The translations under genes were made by a program, and so were the position numbers. Shown piece after piece: positions 10,537-21,051 of a stretch of 64,000 bases of DNA. This DNA comes from Dactylorhiza incarnata (lineage: Eukaryota; Streptophyta; Magnoliopsida; Asparagales; Orchidaceae), in the NCBI GenBank assembly GCA_033032865.1, contig JAWHQI010000040.1, positions 11,949,001 to 12,013,000 on the forward strand. Reading direction: 5' to 3'. A model generated the notes under the pieces. That model saw only the letters and a program-made list of their open reading frames with translations, did no database searches and was not told the origin of the DNA. Within the stretch, counting starts at the first letter, position 1. Each line of letters opens with the position of its first letter.

Positions 10537-13218
10537 ATGCGCCTCTCCCGATTCTACGAAAAGCTCTTCCATATTTTTCACTCCCCGACTTCACCTGCGA
10601 GTCCTGCATCTATAGCAAACAACATCGTTCTACCTTTACACCTCCTTGTACTTGGAGCACTGCTCCTTTACATTTACTGCACTCTGATATTTGGAGACCG
10701 AATAAAATAACTAGTGTGTCTGGTTTTCGTTATTTCCTCATATTTATTGATGATTACTCTCGCATGACCTGGTTATATTTACTTCGCGACCGTTCTGAAT
10801 TACTTGGTGTATTTCATGACTTCATCGTCGAGATGCGTACATAGTTTTCTAGCTCTATTAAAATTCTTCGAACTGATAATGTGTGCAAGTATACTAGTAA
10901 TGTGTTTCAAATATTTGTTCTAAGCTTGGTATTCTCCACCAAACTTCCTGTGCCTACACATCCCAGCAAAATGAGGTTGTTGAGAGGAAGAACCGTCACC
11001 TCTTTGAGGTCGCACTCTTATGTTTCGAGATGATGATGCCAACGGTCTACTGGCATTTCGCAATATCTATGGTGTGTTATCTCATCAATCACAAACCCTC
11101 CTCCATTCTCAACTGTGCAACGCCCATCATCCTCCTATCCCCATGCACACCTCCCTTTCCCTTGACTCATCGTGTGTTTGGCTACGCTTGCTATATTCAC
11201 CGTCTTGGTCCTCCCGCAGACAAGTTTGATCCACGAGCTACCAAATATATGTTCATCGTATATTCCCGCACTCAGAAAGACTATGTCTGCTAAAATCCCA
11301 CTAATCGCAAGATTGCTAGAACTGCAGATGTAACCTTCCTCGAAGACCAGACGTTTCACTCCTCGCCAATGGTACCTCCAACAACTTCTACACTACCACG
11401 CCATGTCGTTCCTGTCCATTCTAACTCTCCCCCCCCCCCCCCCCCCTCTACCTACACCGACTATAATCTCTTCCAACCTGCCAATTATTCGTGTGTACAA
11501 ACGATGTCCCCCTCGTTCGGATGCCCAATGACAGTTACCCTCTACAGATGATGATCCGCGGCCTACTGATCTGGTACCAGACTCTACCGCTCATCCTCTC
11601 TCCAATTATGTTTCATTACATCTCTTATCTTCGGCGTTTTGCAAATTTGCGACATCTTTATCGACTATTTTCACCCCTACTTCTTTGCAAGAAGCTCTTC
11701 AACATCCCGAGCGGCGAGCAGTAATGAATAAAGAAATGACAACTCTCTGGGCTAATCAAATCTGGAACCAAGGTCCCACTTCCTCCTGGACAAACATGTA
11801 TGGTTTGTAAGTGGGTCTTCGCTGTCAAACATGGACCGGATGGGTTGTGGAACGTCTGAATGCTCGTCTTGTTGCCCGTGGTTTCACACAGCAACAGGGC
11901 CTCGACTATGAGGAGACATTCTCACCTGTTGTGAAGCTAAATACTGTCTGTTTTTTAATCTCTGGTTGTTCATCATCACTGGCCATTGCATCAGTTGGAC
12001 AAAAAAAATGCTTCTTGAAAGGGGATCTTGTTGACACTATTTACATGAAGCGGACTCCCGGGTTTGAGACCATGAGGGAGAACCTTATGTCACCTCAAGA
12101 AGTTTTTCTATTTGTCTCAACAAATCTCCTCGAGCGTGTTTTGACAAATTTAGTCATGTCGTTCGTGATGTTGAATTTACTCGAAACTCAGTCGACTACT
12201 CTCTTTTTACTCCTCACCGCTCAGCATATACATTGATACTTTTGGTGTCTGTCGATGATATTCTTATCATGGGCAATGATCTTAATGGCATACACATGAT
12301 CAAGAAACACTTGGCATCTGCTTTTCAGACCAAAAATTTGGGCAATCTCAGATATTTTTTCGGTAACGAGATTGCTCGTCGCCCTGATGGTCTTGTTCTA
12401 TCACAACGAAAATATTGTCTTGATCTTCTTCATGATGATGGCTACTCTGGATGCAAGCCTACAAATACACCTATGGATGCCAATCAGAAGCTCTCTGCGC
12501 ATAGCTCCGACTTCGACCTACTACTTCCAAATCCATAATTCTACTGGTGTCTTATGTGAAAGCTAATTTATCTTACAGTTACACGACCCGATATATTCTT
12601 TGGTGTTCGGTTGTCAGTCGTTTCATGCATGTTCCATGAACTTTCCATCTTCAGGCAGTTGAGCATATCCTCTGGTATCTGAGGAGTGTTCCTGGTTAAG
12701 GGCTTGTGTATAAGCCCTCTTCATCTTTATCTCTTATTGCCTACTCGGACGTTGACTATGATGGCACTCTGAACGACCGTCGATCCACCAATGGTTACTC
12801 CACGTACTTTGGTGGACATCTTGTCACCTGGTAAAACAAAAAGCAAACTGTGGTTGCACGATCATCTGTAGAAGCGGAGTATCGCTCAATGACCTCGGTC
12901 GTTTCTAAAATTACATGGTTGGAGAGTCATCTCAGTGATTTGGGTGTGACACTCTCCTCTCCATCCACTCTTTTTTGTGATACCCAGGCAGTTATACACA
13001 TTGTGAATAATCCTGTGTTTCATGAACGTACCAAGCACATCGAGGTCGACTGTCATTTTATTCGGGAGAAAGTGCAGATGAAGGAACTAGACTTGAGACA
13101 TGTTCTGCAGCTAGACAGATTGATGATATTCTCACAAAAGCCTTACCACGCTCACTTTATCACCAGTTCTTCTCCAAGTTTGGTTCATATGATTTGTATG
13201 CTCCAGCTTGCAGGAGAG
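10537..13218 (+). pseudogene. pol: E0 copia integrase, reverse transcriptase and RNase H, decayed
   Basis: From 10537 the frame A-P-L-P continues the interrupted copia protein into the GAG-pre-integrase zinc motif (CESCIYSKQH) and integrase core: first Asp in HSDIW (about 10680), second in RTDN (about 10870), Glu in VVERKNRH (about 10980). Several shifts and a TAG follow. The linker holds an 18-C homopolymer (11429-11446). RT is recognisable at about 11860-12540 (ARLVARGFTQQQGLDYEETF; VDDILIMG, with Ser in place of the Tyr of YVDD; FQTKNLGNLRYF). RNase H with ARSSVEAEYRSM and FHERTKHIEVDCHFIRE is at about 12700-13130. No activity is possible. Confidence 0.9.
11429..11446. repeat. Poly-C run of 18
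   Basis: Uninterrupted run of 18 C in the integrase-RT linker of E0. A G-tract on the other strand of this length can form G4 or i-motif structures and is prone to sequencing and replication slippage. Confidence 0.95.
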
Positions 13219-13425
13219 TGTTAAAGCAATCTATACAAAAGTCCCATACAAAGTCCCGTGATTAAGTCCATTGCTACATAGGCATTAGTCCCACAACTTC
13301 GATGATGATTTCATCACCTCTCACATCTTCTATGTATACATGTAATAGTTGTCTTGTATTTAATATTGATGAGAATTAATAAAAAAATTATTTTTAATTT
13401 CTCTCAAAACTTGTGTTTCTCTACA
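13219..13425 (+). repeat. E0 3' LTR (probable)
   Basis: Follows a purine stretch (AGGAGAG) at the end of the copia reading frame. Starts TGTTAAAG at 13219 and best ends CTCTACA at 13425, 207 bp, a plausible copia LTR size. The partner 5' LTR is outside the window, so the ends are inferred only from TG...CA and position. Confidence 0.6.
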
Positions 13426-14004
13426 GTTTTGAAAATAAATGTGAGATTGGTAGAAGAATGCAGCAAGCAATAAGCACTATATACAAGTGTTTAGTTTGTC
13501 ATTATTGTTTTAATGAAAAAAATTAAGCTAGGGTCGCATACATAAAACATTAATCTACTGAAATTCTCTCAAAAAAAAGCAGTTAGTAGCATTTAACGCG
13601 CGCGTGCGCGTGCACACACACATATATATATATAATATTATGCATGTTTAAATCAATTAGACTTATTATTTCATTTTTTTAATTTGTTATTGTTATAATC
13701 AATTTTTTATAATTATTTTACACTATTATTCTTATTTCATATTATCAAAATGTGAAAAAGTTAAGCACATTTATTAATTATTATTTATATGATTTTAATA
13801 TAAACTTATTAAGCATGGAAAGACTTAGCTTTTAAATCTTCTTTATTTGTTATAAAATTCAGTACTAATAAAATAAAATTCTTATATAATATTAAATATA
13901 CAATGTACTTATTTGTACATGTTATAATATTTTACTTTTGATATATTTCGAATATATTTTGGGATATACATGACTCATTGTTCGTTTACTTGCAATGAAA
14001 ATCC
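13426..14004. other. AT-rich intergenic DNA with a Z-DNA-prone tract
   Basis: No gene seen. Strongly AT-rich. The only structured feature is the alternating purine-pyrimidine tract at 13596-13634, annotated separately. Confidence 0.7.
13596..13634. repeat. Compound (CG)(TG)(CA)(TA) microsatellite, strictly alternating
   Basis: Thirty-nine bases with perfect purine-pyrimidine alternation, passing from CG repeats through GTGC to CA and then TA repeats. The CG-rich end is the classical Z-DNA sequence and the TA end is a classical unwinding element. Confidence 0.93.
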
Positions 14005-14072
14005 CCTTGTAGTGGGACCCTTCCCCGGACCCTCGTTGCGCGGGGATGCTTTGTGCATTGGGCTGCCCTTTT
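14005..14072 (-). mobile_element. Au-SINE-like 5' fragment
   Basis: On the minus strand, from 14072 leftwards, the sequence has the hallmark GGCAGCCC, a GTGCA-like region, CCCGCGC and GGGTCCGGGGAAGGGTCC blocks seen at the start of the widespread plant Au SINE. The second half with the tRNA-like B box is not found next to it, so this is a truncated copy. Recognised from memory of the family, not from a search. Confidence 0.55.
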
Positions 14073-15488
14073 ATAAGATATGACAATCTGATATTTTAAA
14101 ATATTCTCAGCATGTCTCTGACTTCAAACATCCGATAATTAAAAACTCAATCCGACATGTTGCCGACATCTGATATTTACAACCTTGGTTATGACCGCCA
14201 CCAAAAAAAAGAAACCTAATTTTGAACATAAAAGTGGTTGAAGTTCCTTAGGTGAGGTCGGACGTTCACGAAATATGGTTCATAACCACCGTGTTTAGGA
14301 CCGCTACCCTGTGCCAAACGAGTGAACTTTTATGAGCTTTCTTCCCGGGTATTAAGTTGTTCATCTTAGGGTTGTATTATGACATCTCTTGGTGTGTCTT
14401 ATTTAACATTATGATGTAAACTAAGTGTTGTGGGGTTAATTACGTTTATCCCCTTTTAGGTTATGTAAAAATTGTTCTCCTTCTCTTGTCTTTGTATGAG
14501 ATTTTTGGTAGCTCTCACCTTCAGAGCAGCCCCGCCTAGGCAGCAACAATTCCGACTCCACAGTATCCCCTCCGCCTTGGTGACTCCGGCGAGCACACAA
14601 CATGAATATTGTAATCTTCCCAATGATTTTTTTAATTCACCATATCTTTTGTCGGGAGAAAAAAGAGAGAGAAGAACCCAACAAATCTTCTTTTTCTATG
14701 ATAGAATTTAGGGATTCTCACGAATACTTAGCTTATGGAGGCTTACAATGTTGATAAAACATTCACCCCGAGTAATATGCAACTTGGAAGCTGGAACAGT
14801 ATGAAAATTTGGATAGACTATGTTAATAAGCAGTGGCATACTGATATCCCAATCACTATTGTTATCAATCTGCACATCACTCTGTTCACTCATCCTCTTA
14901 TGCAATTTCATCAATAACACAATTATCATTTTCTTTTACATTTCAGAATGTGGCCAACCCATCACTCTTTTTCTACAAAACTCATTTAGAAGAACTGGCA
15001 TTTAAATGTTGACTATAACAACCCACTTATTATCTTGCAATAAAGATTAAAGAATATTAAAAGATTACTTTAGGAGTGATCAATAGAACTTTTGGTAATA
15101 CCTTGTCTCTAAGACAAATAAAGTAGCGTACGAAGCTGAAAACAACTGGGAAGGTGATCCTTTGGTGAAAAAAAAATAAACCTTCAACATATCACCTAGA
15201 ACCACAACTAAGTTGCAATGACCTAACCAACGATACCAAAAGTATTGTCTATTTGGTTTGGTCCAACCCAAATAAGTTGAATCTCACAGTTTTTTTCTTT
15301 TCCTGAGATGGCCTATAAAAACATTTGAGTTCACACACCCTAAAATTACTCCCTCTCAAAGTTCACTTAACTATGAACAAAAAATCATCACTTGTTCTAA
15401 AAGGCCCTCTCAAAGTTCACTCCCTCTCAAATCAGCACAATCCAAACTAAGTTGAACCTCAAAGTTTTTTCTTTTCCAAAGGTGGCAA
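14073..15488. other. Intergenic stretch, no supported gene
   Basis: Only short open frames without recognisable domains. A roughly 45-bp segment at 15265-15310 recurs in diverged form at 15435-15485 (both contain AAGTTGAA followed by a T-rich run and CTTTTCC), and CCCTCTCAAAGTTCACT occurs at 15350 and 15402, so this end has been locally duplicated. Confidence 0.5.
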
Positions 15489-15852
15489 GTGAGAATATTG
15501 GGGGTCGGGGGATTAGGGTTAAGAAGGGAGAGAGGGGAAGGGGAAGGAGATTAGAGTTAGAGAGGAGGAGAGGGAAAACACAATTTCATTCCAGGATAAT
15601 CAAAATACAGGGCTTACGCCTCCTCTTATAATGATGAGGAGCGAATACAATAGGAAACATTCAAAAAGGGGAAATACGAAATTACTTAAAATAAAGCGTG
15701 TGAATTAAGCAACAAATAAAGCACATGAAGCAAACAAGGCAGCAAATAAATAATTAATTATCTTCCGCGAGAATGGTAGGTCAATCCGATATACGCGCCC
15801 GGCGCATGTAAACTTTCCAAGATGGCTCGTCGTCGTGCAGTTCCGTAACAGA
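15489..15852 (-). repeat. Possible solo LTR
   Basis: Read on the minus strand it starts TGTTACGG, has a TATAAGAGG-like promoter motif, and a pyrimidine-rich leader with CCTAATC-type sequence, ending TTCTCA. This layout is like the LTR at 58538-58992. No matching target duplication is seen and no partner is present, so the ends are guesses. Confidence 0.3.
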
Positions 15853-17599
15853 GAACTTCCCAGAAGGCCACCAATTCAGAATTACTCATACAAAGCTCAA
15901 TTAACTATGAAGTTCCTAATAGAATATCATTTACTCTAAAAAAGCATGATATTTAGGGGCCCAAATAATTACTTAAGCCTAGTAACTTTTCCTTCAATTC
16001 TAATGTTGGATTCGGTTAATTCCACCACATCCTTACACAAAAGTTTGTCATTTTAGAATCATGTCAAGAGCTGTGTTTGTCCGAGTTCACTGCCCTAAAG
16101 AAACTGCCCACTCCCATCCCCCCATCAAATTGACCTCATTGGATTCGGGATGTTACAGGCCAGCCAACTTCTGCTTGGTTCATCGAACCACACCTTTTAT
16201 TACATGAGGTTCGTCTGTCATACCATTTGTAACAACTTCTCTCCACACAAGCACCCTATCGTCATCGGTGTACCACTCAGCCTAGAAGGTCAACCCTTGG
16301 ATAAAATATACAAATACATAAACACACACTAAAGTGATAAGTAAAAGAATGATTACCACTATCACAACGTGACTCATGCATCAATACAAGATATAAATTG
16401 CTAGTTGTTATCTCCAGGAGGGAACAATTAAATTCGCAATCTATAACTCACACATGACAGATTTTTGTTTCATGCAATAGAACAATAACCCCTTAGTTCG
16501 CTAAGCAAGTTCCACACAATGTCATAATGAGTACTCTCATGATATCATATTCACCAAGCACGCAGGACTGCTGAACTTCTATGTATCTGCACCACCGTCA
16601 CGGATCTTGGAGACCCAATTCCTCTGTGTCGCACCATAAGACCTGTCTTCCATCGTATTCCCTTCACATGACATGACAAGGTTGTCATCGAAGCCATAAT
16701 TCTATAATGACATCGACCAACCAATGGACTTTGTATGTTCATGGACCCCAACGAAATTTTCGCCAACGCTAAAGTCTGGTCGTGACCTTGGCCTATTTGT
16801 AACCAATGTCCTCTCATAAGGCCAAAGCATAGCTATAGAAACAAGACCACCAATCTTAACTTATTTAAAGCAAATTGGTCTCCAGTAAAGCTTTGCCCCC
16901 AAAGCTCCCAATTTTCCTACAACATCCTACGCAAGCCGGCGGTCCCCATGCAATAAATTCCAGCCCAACAAGCTCTGGATAGGTAATACTCACGACATTA
17001 TTCCTATAATGAAGTTTGCACACCGTTCTCATGAAAATAATTTACGGCAAACAAAGAATGTTAATCCCGACTAGAATCGCCAAATCGACTTTCATGGCAC
17101 AATGCTTAGCACAAGTCATACTTCAGAAAGTGTTATTTTGGAAGCAAAAAAAAGCTAGAGACAAGACGATTGCTCAAGGTGATGGGAACAGTAAATATTT
17201 TCCTGACATTGATATGAGTAAAAGAACAAAAATCTTATAAATCCAATCAATGTCAATGAGATTAAAATGTCTGAAATGAGTAGTATCAAGGAGGAAGCTA
17301 TCCAGAATTTCAAAGTTGCTCTTACTTCCGAAAGGTCTAAGTAACGGCGGGGAAAAAAAGGTTTCGGGAGATAAGAACACTGGCAGGCAGGCGGGGGTCT
17401 CCAAGAAACGGCGGAGGAGCAGAAAAATCATATGGCACCGTGTGAAAGGCTAGAGCGCCACCGGTGGAGCCTCTGTCACGGATTTGTCAGAAGGTTAGCG
17501 GATTGGATGGAAATCAGTGTAAATCAGAAGAGGGGGTATTAGGAGAGCACGCGTCGCGATCGGCAGTGGAAGAACGAAGGGGTGTTGGGAAAGGAGGAA
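15853..17599. other. Intergenic, with weak traces of eroded coding sequence
   Basis: No gene recognised. On the minus strand two stretches look protein-like: about 16590-16790 (motifs such as GENFVGVHEH and YGFDDNLVMSCEGN, broken by stops) and about 16190-16290 (YTDDDRVLVWREVVTNG). They could be one decayed gene read leftwards or chance. I cannot assign a family. Confidence 0.25.
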
Positions 17600-18530
17600 G
17601 TGACATCAGTTCCAATGGTCGAAGACCCACTGAGGGATGGCGGTGGGATGGATGGAGGAGGATGCTCGTCAGAAAGCAGAGATGTGGGTAGGGGATGCAA
17701 AGGGGGCAGTGGAAGAAGACGAAGCGCAAGCGTCATGGCAAGGAGGTTATCCATGGTAGGTTTAATTCGATCGCATCGAGCATGCACTGAGTCTGGGAAA
17801 AGGGCCATGGAGTAAAGGGAGTGTGAGGGTGGAGGCTCTATAGGGCTTTCGGAATACTGCACGAGCGGCAGGAGGGCAGCGGGGATGAGGGGAGACCGTT
17901 GGAAGGCTGCAAAAGTGCAGGAGTAAGGCGCGGGAAGCACTGGAGTGGTCTAAAGCCGGTAGAGGGGCGACTGCCTCCGGAACCGGAGGACTCAGGTGAA
18001 GTCGCTCGAAGCAGCCACTAGAATCAGCTGGAGAAGAAGCGGAGAAGCAGGTTGGAATTTTCAGAAGCCGAAGGCTCATCGGAAAGCAGAGATGCAGGCA
18101 TGGGTTGTAAGTGGAGACCGTTGGAAGAAGCTGACAACGAAGCGCAAGCGTGATGGAAAGGAAGTTATCCATGGCAGCTTCAATTCGATCGCATTGAGCA
18201 TATACTGAGTCCGAGAAGAGGGTCATGGAAAAAAGGGAGTGTGAGGCCGACATAATGCGGTAGGAGGCCCTGGAGGGCTGCCGGAATGTTGCAGGAGGCG
18301 TAGCAAGGCCGACAGAGGGCCGACGAAATGCGAAAGGGGTACAGGAGGGCCGTTGGGAGACAAAGGAAAGTGCGGGCGGCCGACTGGATGCTGACAGAGA
18401 TACGGGAGGCTGCTGTGAGGTTGCAAGAGCCGCTGGAGGGGCAGCGCGAAACGACAAAAGACGGTGATGGGCGGCAGGAGGGCAGTGAGGATGAGCCCAT
18501 TGTTACCCTACCTTCACATCTTGTCACTCT
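17600..18530. repeat. Purine-rich diverged tandem duplication (period about 410-418 bp)
   Basis: Two copies share AAAGCAGAGATG (17673 and 18083), the GAAGCGCAAGCGT block, the TTATCCATGG block and ATTCGATCGCAT (17765 and 18183). The plus strand is G/A-rich, which opens long frames on the minus strand full of Pro, Ser and Leu; these have no recognisable domain and I do not call them genes. Confidence 0.65.
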
Positions 18531-18947
18531 CCCACTTTGACCACACTTCCCATCGGGTTTCCATCCAAATCATCACTACCTACTCATCATCAACCTAATT
18601 TTCGGCCCCACGACCCTTGTTCAGAATCCGGACGTGTTTCCTCCATCAGCCTTCATAGCATTCGGGCTCTGACTGAGGACCTGACCCAACTGGCGTGCAC
18701 CTCGCTCAACCTTGAGGATACGATCTTTTGTGGGCATGACTCTCGAGCATTCTCATGCAAAGTTCTACGCCTGTTCTGGCCACCTATCACACAGATCTGC
18801 CGCAACCAGTCCACCATGACGTCTCTACACTTCTTATGTTTCACCTGATCCGCCCACCAGAGGAGCCGCCCGAGTCTCACTGACGCACCCATGGGACACT
18901 TTCCGGCTCGACCTTGGGGATAAGGTTGCTTTTCAGGGCGGGCATAT
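18531..18947 (+). pseudogene. Degraded 3' end of a Ty3 polyprotein
   Basis: The last part reads FRLDLGDKVAFQGG (about 18903-18944), which resembles the conserved tail that follows the chromodomain in plant chromoviruses, and is directly followed by a TG...CA LTR-like unit. Upstream sequence is too eroded to assign. Confidence 0.4.
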
Positions 18948-19205
18948 TGATATGCACATATCTTTAGGTATATTGTAATGTAGTATTTTTGTCCTGTACT
19001 TGGGCCTCCATCTATATAAGGAGCTCCTTAGGTAGTGAGAGTTATCTTTGGAGTGTAGTCTTGAGTCTCTTTCGAGAGGGGAGTACTTTGGAGGACTCAG
19101 TCTCCGGGTGCTTGGCAAGAGTCTGTCTCTTGATTGTATCCTTTATTTCATGCAATACAAGTTCGCATTTTTCGTTTTATATCTTGATACGACTAGCCCG
19201 TATCA
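18948..19205 (+). repeat. LTR-like unit (TGATA...TATCA), 258 bp
   Basis: Starts TGATATGC and ends CGTATCA, so the ends are inverted repeats of each other (TGATA/TATCA). It has a TATA box (CTATATAAGG, about 19012) and is preceded by a purine-rich TTTCAGGGCGGG. The middle (ATATAAGGAG, then CGAGAGGGGAGTAC) resembles the unit at 26812-27060, indicating one LTR family. Confidence 0.5.
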
Positions 19206-19539
19206 AATTATGCTTGCAAGATATTGTGAGTTCATAGCAGCAAATACTACCTCAAAGAACAACAACTTCTGGTGGCTTCAATGACAAACAAGGATCTCAC
19301 CAGCATGAGGTGATCAAGGTCATCAATTTCTTCTACAACAAGCCATTGCTTTGGGGGAGAATGGCGTCATCTAACAACTGTAATCCGAGGATGGAACTTC
19401 TTGGGCATCCGCAACATTCAAATTGTAATGAATGCAATGGCATTTCAGAAACTCAATATTAAGGAAGCAGACCAATCATTTTTCATCAAAATGGAAAAGG
19501 AGTAAACGACGAGGACGTCATCTTTAAAGACGAGTGCAA
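19206..19539 (+). other. Eroded sequence ending in a Ty3-like polyprotein tail
   Basis: Mostly unassignable. At about 19500-19545 the plus strand reads NDEDVIFKDECNV, similar to tails found at the end of plant Ty3 polyproteins just before the 3' LTR. No other domain is visible. Confidence 0.35.
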
Positions 19540-19852
19540 TGTAACGAGTATACATATGTAATAGCCAAAGGTAAGCACATGCACATCCAATGGCCGAAGA
19601 CGGACAACTGCATCAATGATCCAACGACGGGAATGTAATACCTTCTATTTTTATTGTTGTTACCAAGTAATACCCATGTAATAGCCAAAGGCTATATATA
19701 CACCTGTAAATGACTGAAAGTGGAATGAAAATTTTGAATAAGAGTTTTACCTTTGTTTCTTCTCCTACTTCCATGTTCTTCTCGGCCTTCCCTAACCTCT
19801 CCTTCACTGTCCTTCATCTGTCGTAGTTATGAAAACTACAAGGTTCCATCAA
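19540..19852 (+). repeat. Probable LTR with TATA box, 313 bp
   Basis: Follows the polyprotein-like tail. Starts TGTAACG, ends TTCCATCA, contains a clear TATA box (CTATATATACACC, about 19689) and downstream T/C-rich leader. The motif ATGTAATAGCCAAAGG occurs twice (about 19555 and 19675). No target duplication was found. Confidence 0.4.
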
Positions 19853-20520
19853 AATTTCTAAATGTTGTTGATTACAGGGTAGAATAAAAATAAGGTATGA
19901 CTTAATTTCACCAAGAATAATTACCCTATGTAATTTAATGTCCACGTATATAAACATTTGCTATATTTAGCAGAAAAGAGGGGGTGAGGAAGAGAATAAC
20001 ATTCTCGCCAAACAGTGTAGGAGTAGCCAAAGCCACAACCAAAGCCAACCATGTTGAGAAAGAGGAAAGGGGATTCAACAAGCAAGAACTGCTTGCAGTC
20101 GGACATGCAGGGGGAATCCATTTACAAGCAAAGTGGACAGTAGCTTGGTGATACTGAGAGGGGACATATGATCTGTGAAGATGCCAAAAGGAAGCAGCAT
20201 CACCTTTGATCTTCGAATAGCTACGGCTTCTGTTGCAGACTTGAAGAAATTTGAGGCTATTCAGTCGGGCCATGTCGCATAAAGTTTATGCAATATGTCT
20301 GATGGCAAACACCTCAGGGAGCTTGAGCAAAGACAGGTGAAATAAGCCAAATCATTGCCAAATGCCAAAAAACTGACAGCAGCGTTATAGGGAAGAAATT
20401 GCTCGAGGAAACGAACTGCAACGACAATTAAATATTGTCAGGATTGAAGCTGCACCCCAACCAGATAACTTCCAGCAGTGACTGGATGCGAAAGAAGCTG
20501 AAAACCTAAGTTAATAGTTG
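19853..20520. other. Intergenic DNA left of E3, possible eroded exon traces
   Basis: No gene recognised. Plus-strand protein-like stretches occur at about 20181-20281 (GSSITFDLRIATASVADLKK) and 20408-20515 (RQLNIVRIEAAPQPDNFQQ then a stop). After removing E3 further protein-like sequence continues right of 25351. I cannot assign a family. Confidence 0.25.
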
Positions 20521-20525
20521 AAATA
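20521..20525. other. E3 target-site duplication, left copy
   Basis: AAATA, repeated at 25351-25355 directly after the E3 3' LTR. Confidence 0.93.
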
Positions 20526-20660
20526 TGTTATGAGACATATTGTTATTAGACATATTAGTCTCACACCTTGTACCAACACATCATATTCCTTCATCTTAGT
20601 ATAAATAAAGGGTGAGACCTCTATGTGAGATACTCAGTTTTTCTCACAAATCCCGTAACA
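20526..20660 (+). repeat. E3 5' LTR
   Basis: 135 bp. Contains TATAAATAAAG (about 20600), a plausible promoter element, and repeated GACATATT within its first 40 bases. Confidence 0.95.
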
Positions 20661-20675
20661 TGGTATCAGAGCACG
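20661..20675 (+). other. E3 primer-binding site (initiator-Met tRNA type)
   Basis: TGGTATCAGAGCACGG begins at the very next base after the LTR, a long match to the complement of plant initiator Met-tRNA. Confidence 0.93.
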
Positions 20676-21051
20676 GTTAGGTTTGTTTTCTCTCCTGTTC
20701 GATTCTCTCGCCCGCTCCGTCCCCGCTTCGTCTTCCTCGCCCGCTCTCGCCCGCTCTGTTGCGGAAAGCAGTAAAGCCGTCTGCCGGGATCGACGACGCG
20801 TCAAGCCGGGATCGACGACACGTAAAGCCGCCCTGTCGTCTGCCTAGCGGGATCGATCGACGATGTCGCCTGCCGTCTGCCTAGCGGTGCTTTACGCCTC
20901 GACGATGCCACCTGCCGTCTTCCTCGATGATGCGTAAAGCCGCCGCCATCGACTGCCGTCTGCTCCAGCGATACCTAATGTCCTGCTCCGACCGATCTTG
21001 ATCTCGTGTTGTCCGCCTACATTCTGCCTCGACGCCTCCTACCGACCGACG

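Larger units (their letters stand above)
1..13425 (+). mobile_element. E0: Ty1/copia remnant, split by a nested Ty3 pair
   Basis: Outermost member of a three-layer nest. The coding sequence runs from before the window edge, is interrupted at base 23, and resumes at 10537. Bases 3-23 read H-R-R-L-G-H-A, the start of the copia GAG-pre-integrase motif; after removal of the 24-10536 insert and one copy of the ATGCG duplication the reading frame continues smoothly into C-E-S-C and integrase. The order GAG-pre-integrase, integrase, RT, RNase H is Ty1/copia order. The 5' LTR, gag and protease lie left of the window. A single short LTR follows at 13219. The element is full of stops and frameshifts and is dead. 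Confidence 0.9.

Noticed and set aside
17762..18457. 231-codon minus-strand open frame
   Set aside because: Created by the strong purine skew of a tandem duplication; composition is Ser/Pro/Leu, with no domain or splice context.
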